From Pedobacter endophyticus (GTDB lineage: Bacteria > Bacteroidota > Bacteroidia > Sphingobacteriales > Sphingobacteriaceae), in assembly GCF_015679185.1 (NCBI RefSeq), contig NZ_CP064939.1, forward strand, positions 5,146,001-5,210,000: a stretch of 64,000 bases of DNA. Direction: 5' to 3'. Below, piece by piece: positions 1 through 8,452 of this stretch. The position numbers and the translations under genes are program-made. How positions within the stretch are numbered: position 1 is the stretch's first letter; the number at the start of each line of letters is the position of its first letter. The notes under the pieces were generated by a model, which saw only the letters and a list, made by a program, of their open reading frames with translations, did not search any database and was not told the DNA's origin.

Positions 1-1484
1 TGCGCTATTTTATGGAGGAGTTGCGGCCAAAAGTTTATCAATATTTTGTGGAGAGCGATACGAATGGAACGCCGTACAATCGTTTAAACAGGTCGCTGAT
101 TTACCAAAGGGCAAAAAAAGATAATGATACCATTCCGTTTGGAACGCAATTAAATGTTTACGATAGTGGTTACGAATGGCTGAGCCACAGTATTGCTGCA
201 ATTTCTCACCACGAATTAAATTCAGACCCGCGGGTGTTGGTTGGAGGGCCTGAATGCAAGCAGCCTTATTCGGCCAGTATTTATAACATTTCTGCCATGA
301 GCTTTGGTTCGCTTAGCCAAAACGCAATTTTAGCCTTAAATGGAGGCGCCAAACTGGGCAACTTTGCACACAATACGGGTGAGGGAGGCATAAGCGATTA
401 CCACCGTAAACCTGGAGGAGATTTGATTTGGCAGATTGGAACGGGTTATTTTGGCTGTAGGCACGATGATGGCACATTTAACTTCGATGCGTTTGCGGAA
501 AGGGCCACAACGGAACAGGTTAAAATGGTCGAAATAAAGTTGTCGCAAGGGGCAAAACCAGGTCATGGCGGCATGCTGCCAGCCTCGAAGGTAACGGCCG
601 AGGTAGCCAGAATCCGCCTGGTGCCCCAAGGCAGAGATGTATTGTCGCCACCGGCACACTCGGCGTTTAGCACGCCAATTGGTTTACTGGAATTTGTTAA
701 AAAGCTAAGGGAACTAAGTGGCGGCAAACCGGTGGGTTTTAAACTTTGTATTGGGCGCAAAAGCGAGTTTTATTCGATTTGCAAGGCGATGATTGAAACG
801 GGGATTTATCCCGATTTTATTACGGTTGATGGGGGTGAAGGTGGAACTGGTGCAGCGCCGCAGGAGTTTTCTAACTCAGTGGGTATGCCGCTACGGGAAG
901 CTATTGCTTTTGTTTACGATGTTTTAAATGGTTTCGACTTAAAGCAACACATTAAAATTATCGCTTCGGGAAAGGTTGCTACTGGTTTCGATTTGGTTAA
1001 AAATATTGCGCTCGGTGCAGATATGTGCAATACGGCACGTGGTATGATGTTCGCCCTGGGTTGTATTCAGGCCCTGGAATGTAACAGCAATACCTGCCCA
1101 ACGGGTGTGGCCACGCAAGATCCGAGCTTAATGAAAGGTCTGGTAGTGGAAGATAAAGCGGTTCGGGTAAAGAATTTTCATAACTTAACGGTTGCGAGTG
1201 CGGTTGAGCTGTTGGGGGCTGCGGGTTTACGGGAGCCGCGACAGCTTAGCCGGGCATATATTAGCAGGCGGGTAAGTGCCAATTTAATTCAATCGTACCA
1301 GGAGAGTTATCCTTATATCGCCGTGGGTAGCTTGTTGCAAACGCCTTATCCTACGCGTTTCGAACTTGGTATGGCGTTAAGTACGGCAAAGAGCTTTGCG
1401 CCAACGGATTATAAGGTTTCGGCAGTAGATTATTCGCAGGCAAACCCTTATCAGGATGCTGCGCAGGGGGAGGGAGGTTATTGA
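1..1484 (+). CDS. FMN-binding glutamate synthase family protein (5' end outside window)
   Basis: Stand-alone version of the FMN/iron-sulfur synthase domain of glutamate synthase (GltB). The visible part contains PGHGGMLPASKV and GGEGGTGAAP, which are phosphate/FMN-site motifs of the family, and GCIQALECNSNTCPTG with the C-x5-C-x4-C spacing of the 3Fe-4S cluster. The first in-frame ATG is at 12, but the frame is open through base 3 and reads RYFMEELRP, which is internal family sequence. Family members normally continue upstream with an N-terminal membrane segment, so the true start lies outside the window. The electron donor and substrate of these stand-alone proteins are not evident from sequence. 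No terminator is seen after the stop. Confidence 0.85.
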   Translation, partial: RYFMEELRPKVYQYFVESDTNGTPYNRLNRSLIYQRAKKDNDTIPFGTQLNVYDSGYEWLSHSIAAISHHELNSDPRVLVGGPECKQPYSASIYNISAMSFGSLSQNAILALNGGAKLGNFAHNTGEGGISDYHRKPGGDLIWQIGTGYFGCRHDDGTFNFDAFAERATTEQVKMVEIKLSQGAKPGHGGMLPASKVTAEVARIRLVPQGRDVLSPPAHSAFSTPIGLLEFVKKLRELSGGKPVGFKLCIGRKSEFYSICKAMIETGIYPDFITVDGGEGGTGAAPQEFSNSVGMPLREAIAFVYDVLNGFDLKQHIKIIASGKVATGFDLVKNIALGADMCNTARGMMFALGCIQALECNSNTCPTGVATQDPSLMKGLVVEDKAVRVKNFHNLTVASAVELLGAAGLREPRQLSRAYISRRVSANLIQSYQESYPYIAVGSLLQTPYPTRFELGMALSTAKSFAPTDYKVSAVDYSQANPYQDAAQGEGGY

Positions 1485-1576
1485 GATATTAGTAAAGCAG
1501 GAGATTTGGGAGGAAAGATAGCTGTCATCCGGAGGGGTAATTTGTTTCACAAAAATCAATATGAGTGCCTTTTTTT

Positions 1577-1690
1577 AGCCGGCCGTCATGCCGCGCAGGC
1601 GGTTCCGAAGCTTCGGGATTAAAGCCTTAGCATTAAGATCCCTCCCGAAGTTTCGGGAAGGATGACGACCGTTCATGTATGGCCTTATAT
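1577..1690. repeat. Dispersed intergenic repeat, CGCAGGCGG family (copy 1)
   Basis: Contains GCCGTCATGCCGCGCAGGCG, an inverted pair CGAAGCTTCGGG / CCCGAAGTTTCGGG, and ends in GATGACGACCGTTCATG. A second copy with the same order of words (CGTCATCC, CGCGCAGGCGGGAATCTTAA, ATGACGATCGTTCATGG) lies at about 57010-57122. Confidence 0.6.
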
Positions 1691-1830
1691 CATGTATAGC
1701 CTTATAAAACAGCAGGGTGCCAAAAACGTCAATGGTAGTACTACGCTTTCCGGTTGATACTGTTTTATAGCTGTCATCCTGAGAGTAACGAAGGATCCCC
1801 AAGCGATGAAACGCGAAACGCGAATAACCC

Positions 1831-2021
1831 ACTGGCTAAAAAGGTAAGTGCCAATTTTCGACCACATAGGCACATTGAAAAGATAGGTCTTTATGGGGTA
1901 AGCTATGTGGCTTATGTTTCCCGGCCCGTACTGGCTAAAAAAAGTAAGCGCTAATTTTCGACCACATAGGCACATAGAAAACATAGGTCTTTATGGGGTT
2001 AAGCTATGTGGCTTATGTTTC
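1831..2021. repeat. Two-copy tandem repeat of a hairpin-forming unit, period 99 bp
   Basis: Copy 1 is 1831-1920 and copy 2 is 1930-2021. Each begins ACTGGCTAAAAA and contains CCACATAGGCACAT, then ATAGGTCTTTATGGGG, then CTATGTGGCTTATGTTT. CCACATAG and CTATGTGG are complementary, so each copy can fold on itself. The copies differ at several positions, so the duplication is not recent. Confidence 0.75.
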
Positions 2022-2212
2022 TGTGTAGTCAATTTTTATACTTGAATGTAAAATATGAACTATTTGTAAAGGCTTTTTTTTTACAACATTGAATATGAAA
2101 CTCGAAAGCATTTATTGATCGGAAACATTGGTTTATTAGTCTTTTTAATAAGCTAGTGGGAAGTAATTTTGTGATAGTTTGTTTAAAAGGCTGTAATAAT
2201 CATTTTTTATTT

Positions 2213-2220
2213 TATTTTTG
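2213..2220 (+). promoter_or_regulatory. -7 promoter box TATTTTTG for leucine dehydrogenase
   Basis: Exact match to the Bacteroidota -7 consensus TAnnTTTG, 24 bases before the ATG at 2245. This favours 2245 over the in-frame TTG at 2218, which overlaps the box. No good -33 TTTG at the usual spacing was found. Confidence 0.5.
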
Positions 2221-2244
2221 CAGCAGGTTAGCCGAACGTTCATT

Positions 2245-3333
2245 ATGCCAGCAAATTCTTCGTCAGATTCATCGATTCTAGAGCAATTGAGTGCTTACGG
2301 GCATAAAAAATTGGTTTTCTGTAATGATCCGGATACAGGTTTAAAAGCAATTATCGCGATTCACGATACCACATTGGGCCCGGCTTTGGGCGGAACACGA
2401 ATGTGGAGTTACACTACAGAGAACGAAGCGCTTGAAGATGCCTTGCGGCTATCGCGGGGAATGACTTACAAAGCGGCAATTACAGGTTTAAACATTGGAG
2501 GGGGAAAGGGCGTTATTATCGGCGATTCTCGCAAGGATAAAACGGAAACCTTAATGCGCAGTTACGGCAGGTTTATAAAAAACCTTAACGGCGAATTTAT
2601 TACTGCGGAAGAAATGGGCACCAACACCCGCGATATGGAATATATCCGGATGGAAACCAGTTACGTTACTGGAGTTCCGGAATCGCTGGGTGGAGCGGGC
2701 AATCCTGCACCGTTTACTGCTCAGGGCGTTTATTTGGGCATAAAAGCAAGTGTTAAAGAAGTTTTTGGAACCGATATGCTTGCTGGCCGTACGGTTGTGG
2801 TACAGGGAATTGGCAATGTTGGAGAACATTTGGTGGCCTTGCTGAGAAAAGAAAATGCGGAAGTATTAATTAGCGATATTAACCAGGGGCAACTTACTTA
2901 TGTGGCCCGAAAGTATAAGGCGAAACCGATAGATGCAGATAAGATTTTTGGCTGCGATGCTGACATTTTTGCGCCTTGCGCCATGGGTGCAACGGTGAAT
3001 AATCAAACAATTCAAAAAATGAAGTTCGCCATTATTGCTGGTTCGGCGAACAACCAGTTAAAGGATGAAGCTTTGGATGGCGAATTGCTATTAAAAAAAG
3101 GAATTTTGTTTGCTCCGGATTACCTAATTAACGCGGGAGGCCTGATTTCGTGCTATTCGGAGTTAACAGGTTTTGGTAAAAAGCGTACTGTACAGCTTAC
3201 GGAAAACATTTACGATGCAACCCGAAGCGTAATTAAGTTAAGCAAAGCCGAAAACATATCAACAAACATTGCTGCAAACCGCATTGCCGAAAAGCGCATT
3301 GCAGACGTTAAGAAAATAAAATCATCATATTAA
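2245..3333 (+). CDS. Leucine dehydrogenase (Glu/Leu/Phe/Val dehydrogenase family)
   Basis: NAD-dependent oxidative deamination of branched-chain amino acids, a cytoplasmic enzyme. With the ATG at 2245 the protein has 362 residues, normal for leucine dehydrogenases. It shows the substrate-site region GPALGGTRMW, the catalytic-lysine region GLNIGGGKGVIIGD, and a C-terminal Rossmann motif VVVQGIGNVGEHL. The TTG at 2218 would add nine residues but overlaps the -7 box, so it is rejected. nusB follows 47 bases downstream on the same strand and could share the transcript. Substrate preference within the family (Leu/Val against Phe) is inferred from length and overall similarity to leucine dehydrogenases. 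Confidence 0.85.
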   Translation: MPANSSSDSSILEQLSAYGHKKLVFCNDPDTGLKAIIAIHDTTLGPALGGTRMWSYTTENEALEDALRLSRGMTYKAAITGLNIGGGKGVIIGDSRKDKTETLMRSYGRFIKNLNGEFITAEEMGTNTRDMEYIRMETSYVTGVPESLGGAGNPAPFTAQGVYLGIKASVKEVFGTDMLAGRTVVVQGIGNVGEHLVALLRKENAEVLISDINQGQLTYVARKYKAKPIDADKIFGCDADIFAPCAMGATVNNQTIQKMKFAIIAGSANNQLKDEALDGELLLKKGILFAPDYLINAGGLISCYSELTGFGKKRTVQLTENIYDATRSVIKLSKAENISTNIAANRIAEKRIADVKKIKSSY

Positions 3334-3380
3334 CTAATTATTAAACACAGGTTTAAAAACCCTCACTCGTTCTTACATTC

Positions 3381-4331
3381 ATGTTAAACAGAAGGCACTT
3401 AAGAATTAAAGCTTTGCAAAATATTTTTGCTTGGCACATGGCAGACAAAAAAGACATTAAAGGCGACCTAAAAACTTTAATGCAAAGTATCGATAGTGTG
3501 TACGAAATGTACATTTGGATGCTATCGCTATTGGTAGAAGTTACTGAGTTCACCGCTAACGATGCGGCGGAACGTGCAAACAAGCACCTGAAAACGGCAG
3601 ATGACATTAATCCGAACATGAAGCTTTTACACAACAAGTTTAGCGTTTTAATGCAACAAAACCCTGAGTATATTGCTTCGGTTAAAAAGTTTAAGGTAGA
3701 TTGGGGCTTTGATCCGGAAATTCGTAAAACGGTGTTTAACTCTTTAAAGGCTTCAAAAGAATATGCGGATTATCTTGTGGATCCAAACGAAAGCCTCGAA
3801 TCATCAAAAGATATTATCAAATACATTTTCAGAAAAATCATTTTAAAAAACCAGGGCATTATTCAGGTTTTTGAAGAGAAGTTTATCAACTGGCAGGTCG
3901 ATCATGAAGTAATGAAAGGGATGGTTGCCAAAACGCTTAAAAACTTTACGAACGATGATCCTTTTAAGAACAAGCTTACGGAAATAAGTGCGGATTGGAT
4001 TGAGGACAGCAAGTTTGTACAAGATTTATTTGTGTTTACGCTTCAAAACGATGCTAAATATCAGGAAATGATAGCGGAACGTACTAAAAACTGGGAATCG
4101 GAGCGTATAGCCTTAATGGATACGATTTTAATGAAGATGGCCATTTGCGAACTGCTCAACTTTCCGTCGATTCCGGTTAAGGTTACCATTAACGAGTATC
4201 TCGACTTATCAAAAGATTACAGTACGCCGAAAAGTAATTCGTTTATAAACGGTATTTTGGACAAAATTTTAGGCGATTTAAAGAAAAACAACACGATTAA
4301 GAAAATAGGTCGCGGATTAATTGAAGATTAA
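3381..4331 (+). CDS. nusB: Transcription antitermination factor NusB (long Bacteroidota form)
   Basis: NusB binds boxA RNA with NusE/S10 during rRNA transcription antitermination. The protein has 316 residues, more than twice the E. coli length; Bacteroidota NusB carries an extra N-terminal helical region. The start MLNRRHLRIKALQNIFAW is typical of NusB N termini, and the C-terminal half (from about residue 200, ending LGDLKKNNTIKKIGRGL) is the conserved helical domain with MDTILMKMAICELLNFPSIP. The stop codon is one base before the ATG of the DUF1573 lipoprotein, so the two are translationally linked. Confidence 0.92.
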   Translation: MLNRRHLRIKALQNIFAWHMADKKDIKGDLKTLMQSIDSVYEMYIWMLSLLVEVTEFTANDAAERANKHLKTADDINPNMKLLHNKFSVLMQQNPEYIASVKKFKVDWGFDPEIRKTVFNSLKASKEYADYLVDPNESLESSKDIIKYIFRKIILKNQGIIQVFEEKFINWQVDHEVMKGMVAKTLKNFTNDDPFKNKLTEISADWIEDSKFVQDLFVFTLQNDAKYQEMIAERTKNWESERIALMDTILMKMAICELLNFPSIPVKVTINEYLDLSKDYSTPKSNSFINGILDKILGDLKKNNTIKKIGRGLIED

Positions 4332-4332
4332 C

Positions 4333-4788
4333 ATGAAGAAAGTTTTCCTAATGGCGATTGCGGTGCTCACATTTGCATCGTGCCGTAACGCAAATAACTC
4401 GAATGAAACATCTACGTTGGTATCGGTTGGTAATGATACTACGGCGCAGGCACAAATTGCTCCTGGCGATGCACCTGTTATTGTATTTGAAAGAGACGTT
4501 TACGATTTCGGAAAAATTGCGCAAGGAGAAAAAGTGCTGCACGAATTTAAATTCAGAAATACGGGAAAGAGCCCGCTAATTATTAGCAACGCCACGGCGA
4601 CATGTGGCTGTACGGTGCCGCAAATTCCCGGCGAACCGATTTTACCGGGTAAAGAAGGAAAAATCAATGTGGTTTTTAATAGCGAAGGTAAAATGGGGGT
4701 GCAAGATAAAGTGGTTACGGTAACTTCGAACGCAAACCCTAATATTGCCACTGTACATTTGGTTGGCGAGGTTTTAGAAAAGAAATAG
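4333..4788 (+). CDS. DUF1573 domain lipoprotein
   Basis: Predicted lipoprotein of 151 residues. A short signal peptide ends in the lipobox TFASC, so Cys17 would be lipidated. The DUF1573 domain follows (about residues 55-145) with FGKIAQGEKVLHEFKFRNTG and the family CGC motif in ATCGCTVPQIP; it is an Ig-like beta-sandwich predicted for the cell envelope. The start is the ATG at 4333, one base after the nusB stop; an upstream in-frame TTG at 4321 lies inside nusB and would spoil the signal peptide. The molecular role of DUF1573 is unknown. Its place between nusB and yajC is a conserved arrangement in this group. Confidence 0.85.
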   Translation: MKKVFLMAIAVLTFASCRNANNSNETSTLVSVGNDTTAQAQIAPGDAPVIVFERDVYDFGKIAQGEKVLHEFKFRNTGKSPLIISNATATCGCTVPQIPGEPILPGKEGKINVVFNSEGKMGVQDKVVTVTSNANPNIATVHLVGEVLEKK

Positions 4789-4794
4789 TTTCAG

Positions 4795-4920
4795 TTTGGC
4801 AGTTGACAATTACCAATTGGCAGTTCGCAGTTGACAATTAACCAGTTTGAACAATTAACCAGTTAACCAGTTTAAACGATTAACCAGTTTAAACAGTTCG
4901 ACCAACAAATCATTCATTAA
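4795..4920. repeat. Spacer of degenerate short repeats (CAGTTGACAATTA / AACCAGTTTAAAC words)
   Basis: The first part repeats GGCAGTTGACAATTACC-like words; the second part repeats AACCAGTTTAAACGATTAA-like words, which resemble reverse complements of GTTAACTGGTTAA-type words. It starts seven bases after the DUF1573 stop and ends just before yajC. A similar G-side array follows coaE (6937-7020). Confidence 0.6.
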
Positions 4921-4943
4921 ACAAATAACAAAATAATAAAGAA

Positions 4944-5267
4944 ATGACTACTACTACAATAATTTTAGATGCACCAGGCGGGTTCGGGCAGTACGGACAA
5001 TTAATTATGCTGGGCGCAATTGCGCTGGTATTTTATTTTTTCATGATACGTCCGCAAGTAAAAAAAGCAAAAGATCATAAAAAATTAATCTCCGAATTAA
5101 AGAAAGGTGATAAAGTAATAACAACAGCTGGTATTCATGGCCGTATTATAGATATGAATGAAGCTACTTTCTTAATTGAGGTAGAGAGCGGTGCGAAGAT
5201 CCGTTTCGATAAATCTGCAGTTTCATTAGATGCTACAAAAGCGGTTGTTGCACCAGCAAAAGCCTAG
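4944..5267 (+). CDS. yajC: Preprotein translocase subunit YajC
   Basis: Accessory inner-membrane subunit that works with SecDF next to the SecYEG channel. It is 107 residues long, the usual size, with one membrane segment (about residues 17-36, GQLIMLGAIALVFYFFMIRP) followed by the conserved RPQVKKAKDHKK and the cytoplasmic domain with LKKGDKVITTAGIHGRI. A clear intrinsic terminator follows 24 bases after the stop, so the upstream operon ends here and ybbR starts a new unit. Confidence 0.95.
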   Translation: MTTTTIILDAPGGFGQYGQLIMLGAIALVFYFFMIRPQVKKAKDHKKLISELKKGDKVITTAGIHGRIIDMNEATFLIEVESGAKIRFDKSAVSLDATKAVVAPAKA

Positions 5268-5291
5268 TCATTGTTTTAATGATACCGATCA

Positions 5292-5323
5292 ACAGTCCCG
5301 AAAATTTTCGGGACTGTTTTTGT
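5292..5323 (+). terminator. Rho-independent terminator after yajC
   Basis: Near-perfect palindrome ACAGTCCCGAAA / TTTTCGGGACTGT followed directly by TTTTTGTTTT. It lies 24 bases after the yajC stop codon. Confidence 0.9.
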
Positions 5324-5328
5324 TTTAT

Positions 5329-5336
5329 TACATTTG
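5329..5336 (+). promoter_or_regulatory. -7 promoter box TACATTTG upstream of ybbR
   Basis: Exact TAnnTTTG match immediately after the yajC terminator and 49 bases before the ybbR start. No strong -33 element is seen. Confidence 0.4.
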
Positions 5337-5385
5337 GCGATGTTGAGGCAATCATATTGTATCACAACGAGGAAAAGATTAAGCT

Positions 5386-6336
5386 ATGCCCTTTATCAGA
5401 TTAACCAAAATTGAACGACGCCGTGTATTAAGCTTGCTTGCCTGCTTAGCGCTTGCGGTTGCGGCTTGGTTTTTTATGGCATTAAGCAATAAATACATTT
5501 ACAGCGCCAAAACGGTACTTGTTTTTAAAAACTCGCCAACAAAACGGGCTTTTTATCCTTTGCAATCAGACACAGTAGATTTGCAGGTAGAAGGTACAGG
5601 CTGGCAGCTGCTGTTTGCACGGTTAAGAATCAGTCCGCCCTCTATTTCTATAAGTTTAAGCCAGCTGAACAGCAAGGATTTTATTGTTTGCTCTGATCAG
5701 CTCTTTAGTATCAACCAGCAGGTAGAGGAGAACACCCAGAAAGTTATTTCTATAAAGCCCGATACTTTATACTTCGATTTTACTAAGCGGGTGGTTAAAA
5801 AGGTGCCCATTAAGTTAATCCAGCGTGTTAATTTCGTAAAGCAATACGGTATAGCCAACGAGATTTTGCTGAACCCGAATTTTGTTAAAGTTGCGGGCCC
5901 GCTTGAAGAGTTAAAAAAGATTAACTCGTGGCCAACGGACACGCTGAAGCTGGATAACGTTCAATCGAGCGCAACGGTACGGATTGCCTTGCAGCACAGC
6001 GTTCATAAAAATATCAGTATTTATCCGTCATCCGTCGAGGTAAAAATGGGTGTCGACGAGTTTACAGAGAAAACCGTTGAGGTTCCGTTAAAGATTATCA
6101 ACAACAAAAACTATAACAGCATTAAGCTATACCCCAAAAAGATTAAGGTTACGTTTTTGGTGGCGCTGAGCAATTACCAGCAGGTAGATGAGAACTTTAT
6201 TACGGCAACTGTTGATACGGATGAATGGCAAACGCTTCACCACAAGCAACTTACGGTAACGCTTACCGAGTTTCCGGATTATTGTAAGCTGGTGAATATT
6301 ACGCCTGCAAAAGTAGATTTTATAGTAGAAAAGTAA
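5386..6336 (+). CDS. YbbR-domain membrane-anchored protein (CdaR-like)
   Basis: 316 residues with one N-terminal membrane anchor (about residues 13-34, VLSLLACLALAVAAWFFMAL) and a large extracytoplasmic part that can be read as consecutive YbbR-like beta repeats (for example KTVLVFKNSP, then KVPIKLIQRVNF, then KTVEVPLKIINN). In Firmicutes the YbbR protein CdaR regulates the diadenylate cyclase CdaA; no cyclase gene is present here, so that role is only an analogy. Its stop codon overlaps the coaE start by one base (TAATG), a coupling that is common in Bacteroidota. Confidence 0.8.
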   Translation: MPFIRLTKIERRRVLSLLACLALAVAAWFFMALSNKYIYSAKTVLVFKNSPTKRAFYPLQSDTVDLQVEGTGWQLLFARLRISPPSISISLSQLNSKDFIVCSDQLFSINQQVEENTQKVISIKPDTLYFDFTKRVVKKVPIKLIQRVNFVKQYGIANEILLNPNFVKVAGPLEELKKINSWPTDTLKLDNVQSSATVRIALQHSVHKNISIYPSSVEVKMGVDEFTEKTVEVPLKIINNKNYNSIKLYPKKIKVTFLVALSNYQQVDENFITATVDTDEWQTLHHKQLTVTLTEFPDYCKLVNITPAKVDFIVEK

Positions 6337-6935
6337 TGTACAAAGTAGGGATAACGGGCGGAATTGGCAGCGGGAAAACGACTGTTTGTAAGGTTTTCGA
6401 AGTACTGGGGATTCCGGTTTTTTATGCGGATACTGAAGCGAAGAACATCATGATCGGCGATGCGGTGTTGATTGATGGTATTAAATCGGCTTTTGGTAAC
6501 GAAAGTTACTTTGCAGATGGGAAACTAAACAATAAGCACATTGCGGGGATTGTTTTTAATAACGAAACGGAGCTTGCAAAGTTGAACGCACTGGTACACC
6601 CGGCGGTTTTCAGGGCTTTTGATGCCTGGGAAGCAGTAGTTAACCCGAATGTTCCCTATACGTTAAAGGAAGCAGCGCTGCTTTTCGAAAGCGGTTCTTA
6701 TAAAATGTGCGATACAACGATTCTGGTTACTGCCCCGACTGAGCTACGATTAAACCGCGTAATTGAACGCGACAACGTTACTGCCGAGCAGGTAAAGGCA
6801 CGGATGGATAAACAATTTAGTGATGTTGAAAAAGAAAAACTGGCCGATCACTTTGTTATAAATGATGAACAACATGGCATAATAGCGCAGGTTTTGGCCT
6901 TGCATCAACAGTTTTTGTCAATGAGCAATGGGTAG
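6336..6935 (+). CDS. coaE: Dephospho-CoA kinase
   Basis: Last step of coenzyme A biosynthesis: ATP-dependent phosphorylation of dephospho-CoA. It has 199 residues, the normal length. The P-loop GGIGSGKTT is at residues 8-16, and the family motifs LVHPAVF, EAALLFESG and VTAPTELRLNRVIERDN are all present. The start ATG overlaps the ybbR stop by one base. Confidence 0.95.
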   Translation: MYKVGITGGIGSGKTTVCKVFEVLGIPVFYADTEAKNIMIGDAVLIDGIKSAFGNESYFADGKLNNKHIAGIVFNNETELAKLNALVHPAVFRAFDAWEAVVNPNVPYTLKEAALLFESGSYKMCDTTILVTAPTELRLNRVIERDNVTAEQVKARMDKQFSDVEKEKLADHFVINDEQHGIIAQVLALHQQFLSMSNG

Positions 6936-6936
6936 G

Positions 6937-7050
6937 TTGCAGTTGGGAGTTGACAGTTGGGAGTTGGCAGTTCGGAGTTGGCAGTTAACAGTTGGCAATT
7001 AACAGTTAGCAGTTAGCAATTAACCAGTTAAACAATAAACCGATTAACCC
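6937..7050. repeat. Degenerate AGTTGGCAGTT word array
   Basis: Begins two bases after the coaE stop and runs as imperfect 8-14-bp copies of GGAGTTGGCAGTT, shading into AGTTAGCAATTAACCAGTT. Same word family as 4795-4920. Confidence 0.6.
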
Positions 7051-7096
7051 TCTTGATGAAATCCTGCCTTATCCGTAAACCCTACCAATCCCGATC

Positions 7097-8041
7097 ATGA
7101 TTTTAGACGACTTCATTACCATTACGCCAACGGGTTTGTATTGTGTTTATGGCGATTTTTATTTAGATCCACAACAGCCTGTAAGGGAAGCGGTAGTTTC
7201 GCACGCTCATGGCGACCACGCGATTGGTGGAAGTCAGAACGTTTATTGTACTGCGGCTACAGCGAGCTTTATGAAACACCGTTATCGCAAGTTTGCGGCG
7301 GTAGATTTTTATACGAAAGCCTACCATGAAACTTTTAAGATAAAGGACGTAGCAATTACTTTTTTTTCTGCAGGACATATTTTAGGTTCGGCCCAGGTTT
7401 TAATGGAGTTTCAGGGGGTAAAATATCTCTATACGGGCGATTACAAAATTGAGCCGGATGCTACCTGCGAACCGTTTGAATTTGTTAAGGCGGATGTTTT
7501 AATTACCGAGAGCACTTTTGCAAATCCTGATACTAAGCACCCATCGCCGGATGATGAAATTAAAAAGCTTAACGAAACGAGCTTAAATATCATGCTGGGC
7601 GCCTATTCGTTAGGAAAGGCGCAACGTATCATTTGGTTGCTAAACGAGCATTGCCCCACAAGAAATGTGATGCTTCACCACAGCATCATGCCGTTTGTAA
7701 AAATTTACGAAGATTATGGAATAAGCGTAGGTAACTACAAAATGTACGATCGAAAGGTGATGAAGAACAACCACGAAAACCAGGTTTACATTGTACCTCC
7801 GATGGTTTTTCACAGTTACCACAAAGCCATAAACGTAGTTCGTGCCTTTGCCTCAGGATGGAAGAACCTGCAGCAACAAAACGGCATTTCGCTTTATATC
7901 TCGGACCATGCCGATTGGGACGCAATTTTAGAGACTGTAAAAGAGGTGCAGCCAAAACAAATCTGGACGCTACATGGCGATGGCAAACAACTGAAAGCGC
8001 ACTTCAAAGATCAATTGGAGGTTAAAATATTGAATGATTGA
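7097..8041 (+). CDS. Ligase-associated-type DNA exonuclease (MBL / beta-CASP fold)
   Basis: Metallo-beta-lactamase-fold nuclease of the family usually called ligase-associated DNA exonuclease. It has 314 residues. The metal motif HxHxDH is SHAHGDHAIGG (His36, His38, Asp40, His41); a later metal-ligand region is FFSAGHILGSAQVLMEF and YLYTGDYKIEPD; a C-terminal SDHADWDAI resembles the beta-CASP His region. In other genomes this gene sits with an ATP-dependent DNA ligase, a DEXH helicase and a phosphoesterase; none of those is adjacent here. Exonuclease activity is inferred from the family. Confidence 0.8.
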   Translation: MILDDFITITPTGLYCVYGDFYLDPQQPVREAVVSHAHGDHAIGGSQNVYCTAATASFMKHRYRKFAAVDFYTKAYHETFKIKDVAITFFSAGHILGSAQVLMEFQGVKYLYTGDYKIEPDATCEPFEFVKADVLITESTFANPDTKHPSPDDEIKKLNETSLNIMLGAYSLGKAQRIIWLLNEHCPTRNVMLHHSIMPFVKIYEDYGISVGNYKMYDRKVMKNNHENQVYIVPPMVFHSYHKAINVVRAFASGWKNLQQQNGISLYISDHADWDAILETVKEVQPKQIWTLHGDGKQLKAHFKDQLEVKILND

Positions 8042-8182
8042 TTGGGAAATGATAGAATGAGAGAATGATTGATTGGGAAAATGATGGGATGATAGAGTTA
8101 TAGAATGATAGAATGAGAGAATGATTGATTGGGAAAATGATGGGTTGATAGGATGATGGAATGATAAAATGATGGAATGACT
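8040..8182. repeat. Degenerate GATAGAATGATTGATTGGGA word array
   Basis: Several imperfect copies of ATGATTGATTGGGAAAATGA and GATAGAATGAGAGAATGA start at the exonuclease stop codon. Just before the next gene, 8255-8281 reads ATTCATTCATTCAAAAATTC, close to the reverse complement of the same word. Confidence 0.65.
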
Positions 8183-8198
8183 GAAAGATCAAAGGGAG

Positions 8199-8228
8199 AA
8201 TGTCACCCTGAGCGGAGTCGAAGGGCAG
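8199..8228. repeat. Short copy of the dispersed CACCCTGAGC...GTCGAAGGG repeat
   Basis: Reads TGTCACCCTGAGCGGAGTCG then AAGGGCA. Longer members of the same family are at about 49150-49300 and 57838-57972. Confidence 0.6.
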
Positions 8229-8282
8229 TCCACCAAAAGCTCACTAATTTTAAATTCATTCATTCAAAAATTCAAAATTACT

Positions 8283-8426
8283 ATGAAAGAAGGAGAGGAC
8301 TTCTATTTTAACGAAGCGGGCTTGATGGTATTTACAGCGAACTATCATTTAAAGCGTGGGTATTGTTGCAAAAACAAGTGTAAGCACTGTCCTTGGGGTT
8401 ATGGCAAGAAGAAAGAGAAGAAATAG
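8283..8426 (+). CDS. Small Cys-rich protein, DUF5522-like
   Basis: A 47-residue protein starting MKEGEDFYFNEAGLMVFT and containing RGYCCKNKCKHCPWGYGKKK, with four cysteines in C-C-x3-C-x2-C arrangement. This pattern (YCC..KCKHCP.G) matches the DUF5522 family of small Bacteroidota proteins, probably metal-binding; no function is known. The reading frame is clean from the ATG to TAG. It follows the exonuclease on the same strand after a 241-bp repeat-rich spacer. Confidence 0.7.
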   Translation: MKEGEDFYFNEAGLMVFTANYHLKRGYCCKNKCKHCPWGYGKKKEKK

Positions 8427-8452
8427 ATTAATTGGCAGTTTTCAATTTCAGT

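Larger units (their letters stand above)
1485..2212. other. Repeat-filled intergenic region
   Basis: No convincing gene. It holds three different repeats: a dispersed element with the word CGCAGGCGG (about 1577-1690), a second dispersed word TCATCCTGAGAGTAACGAAGG (about 1773-1800), and two copies of a roughly 90-bp hairpin-forming unit (1831-2021). Short open frames here are low-complexity translations of these repeats. Confidence 0.7.

Noticed and set aside
1754..1954. Open frame of 66 codons in the 1.5-2.2-kb gap
   Set aside because: It is a translation of the dispersed and tandem repeats; the repeat copies shift frame relative to each other.
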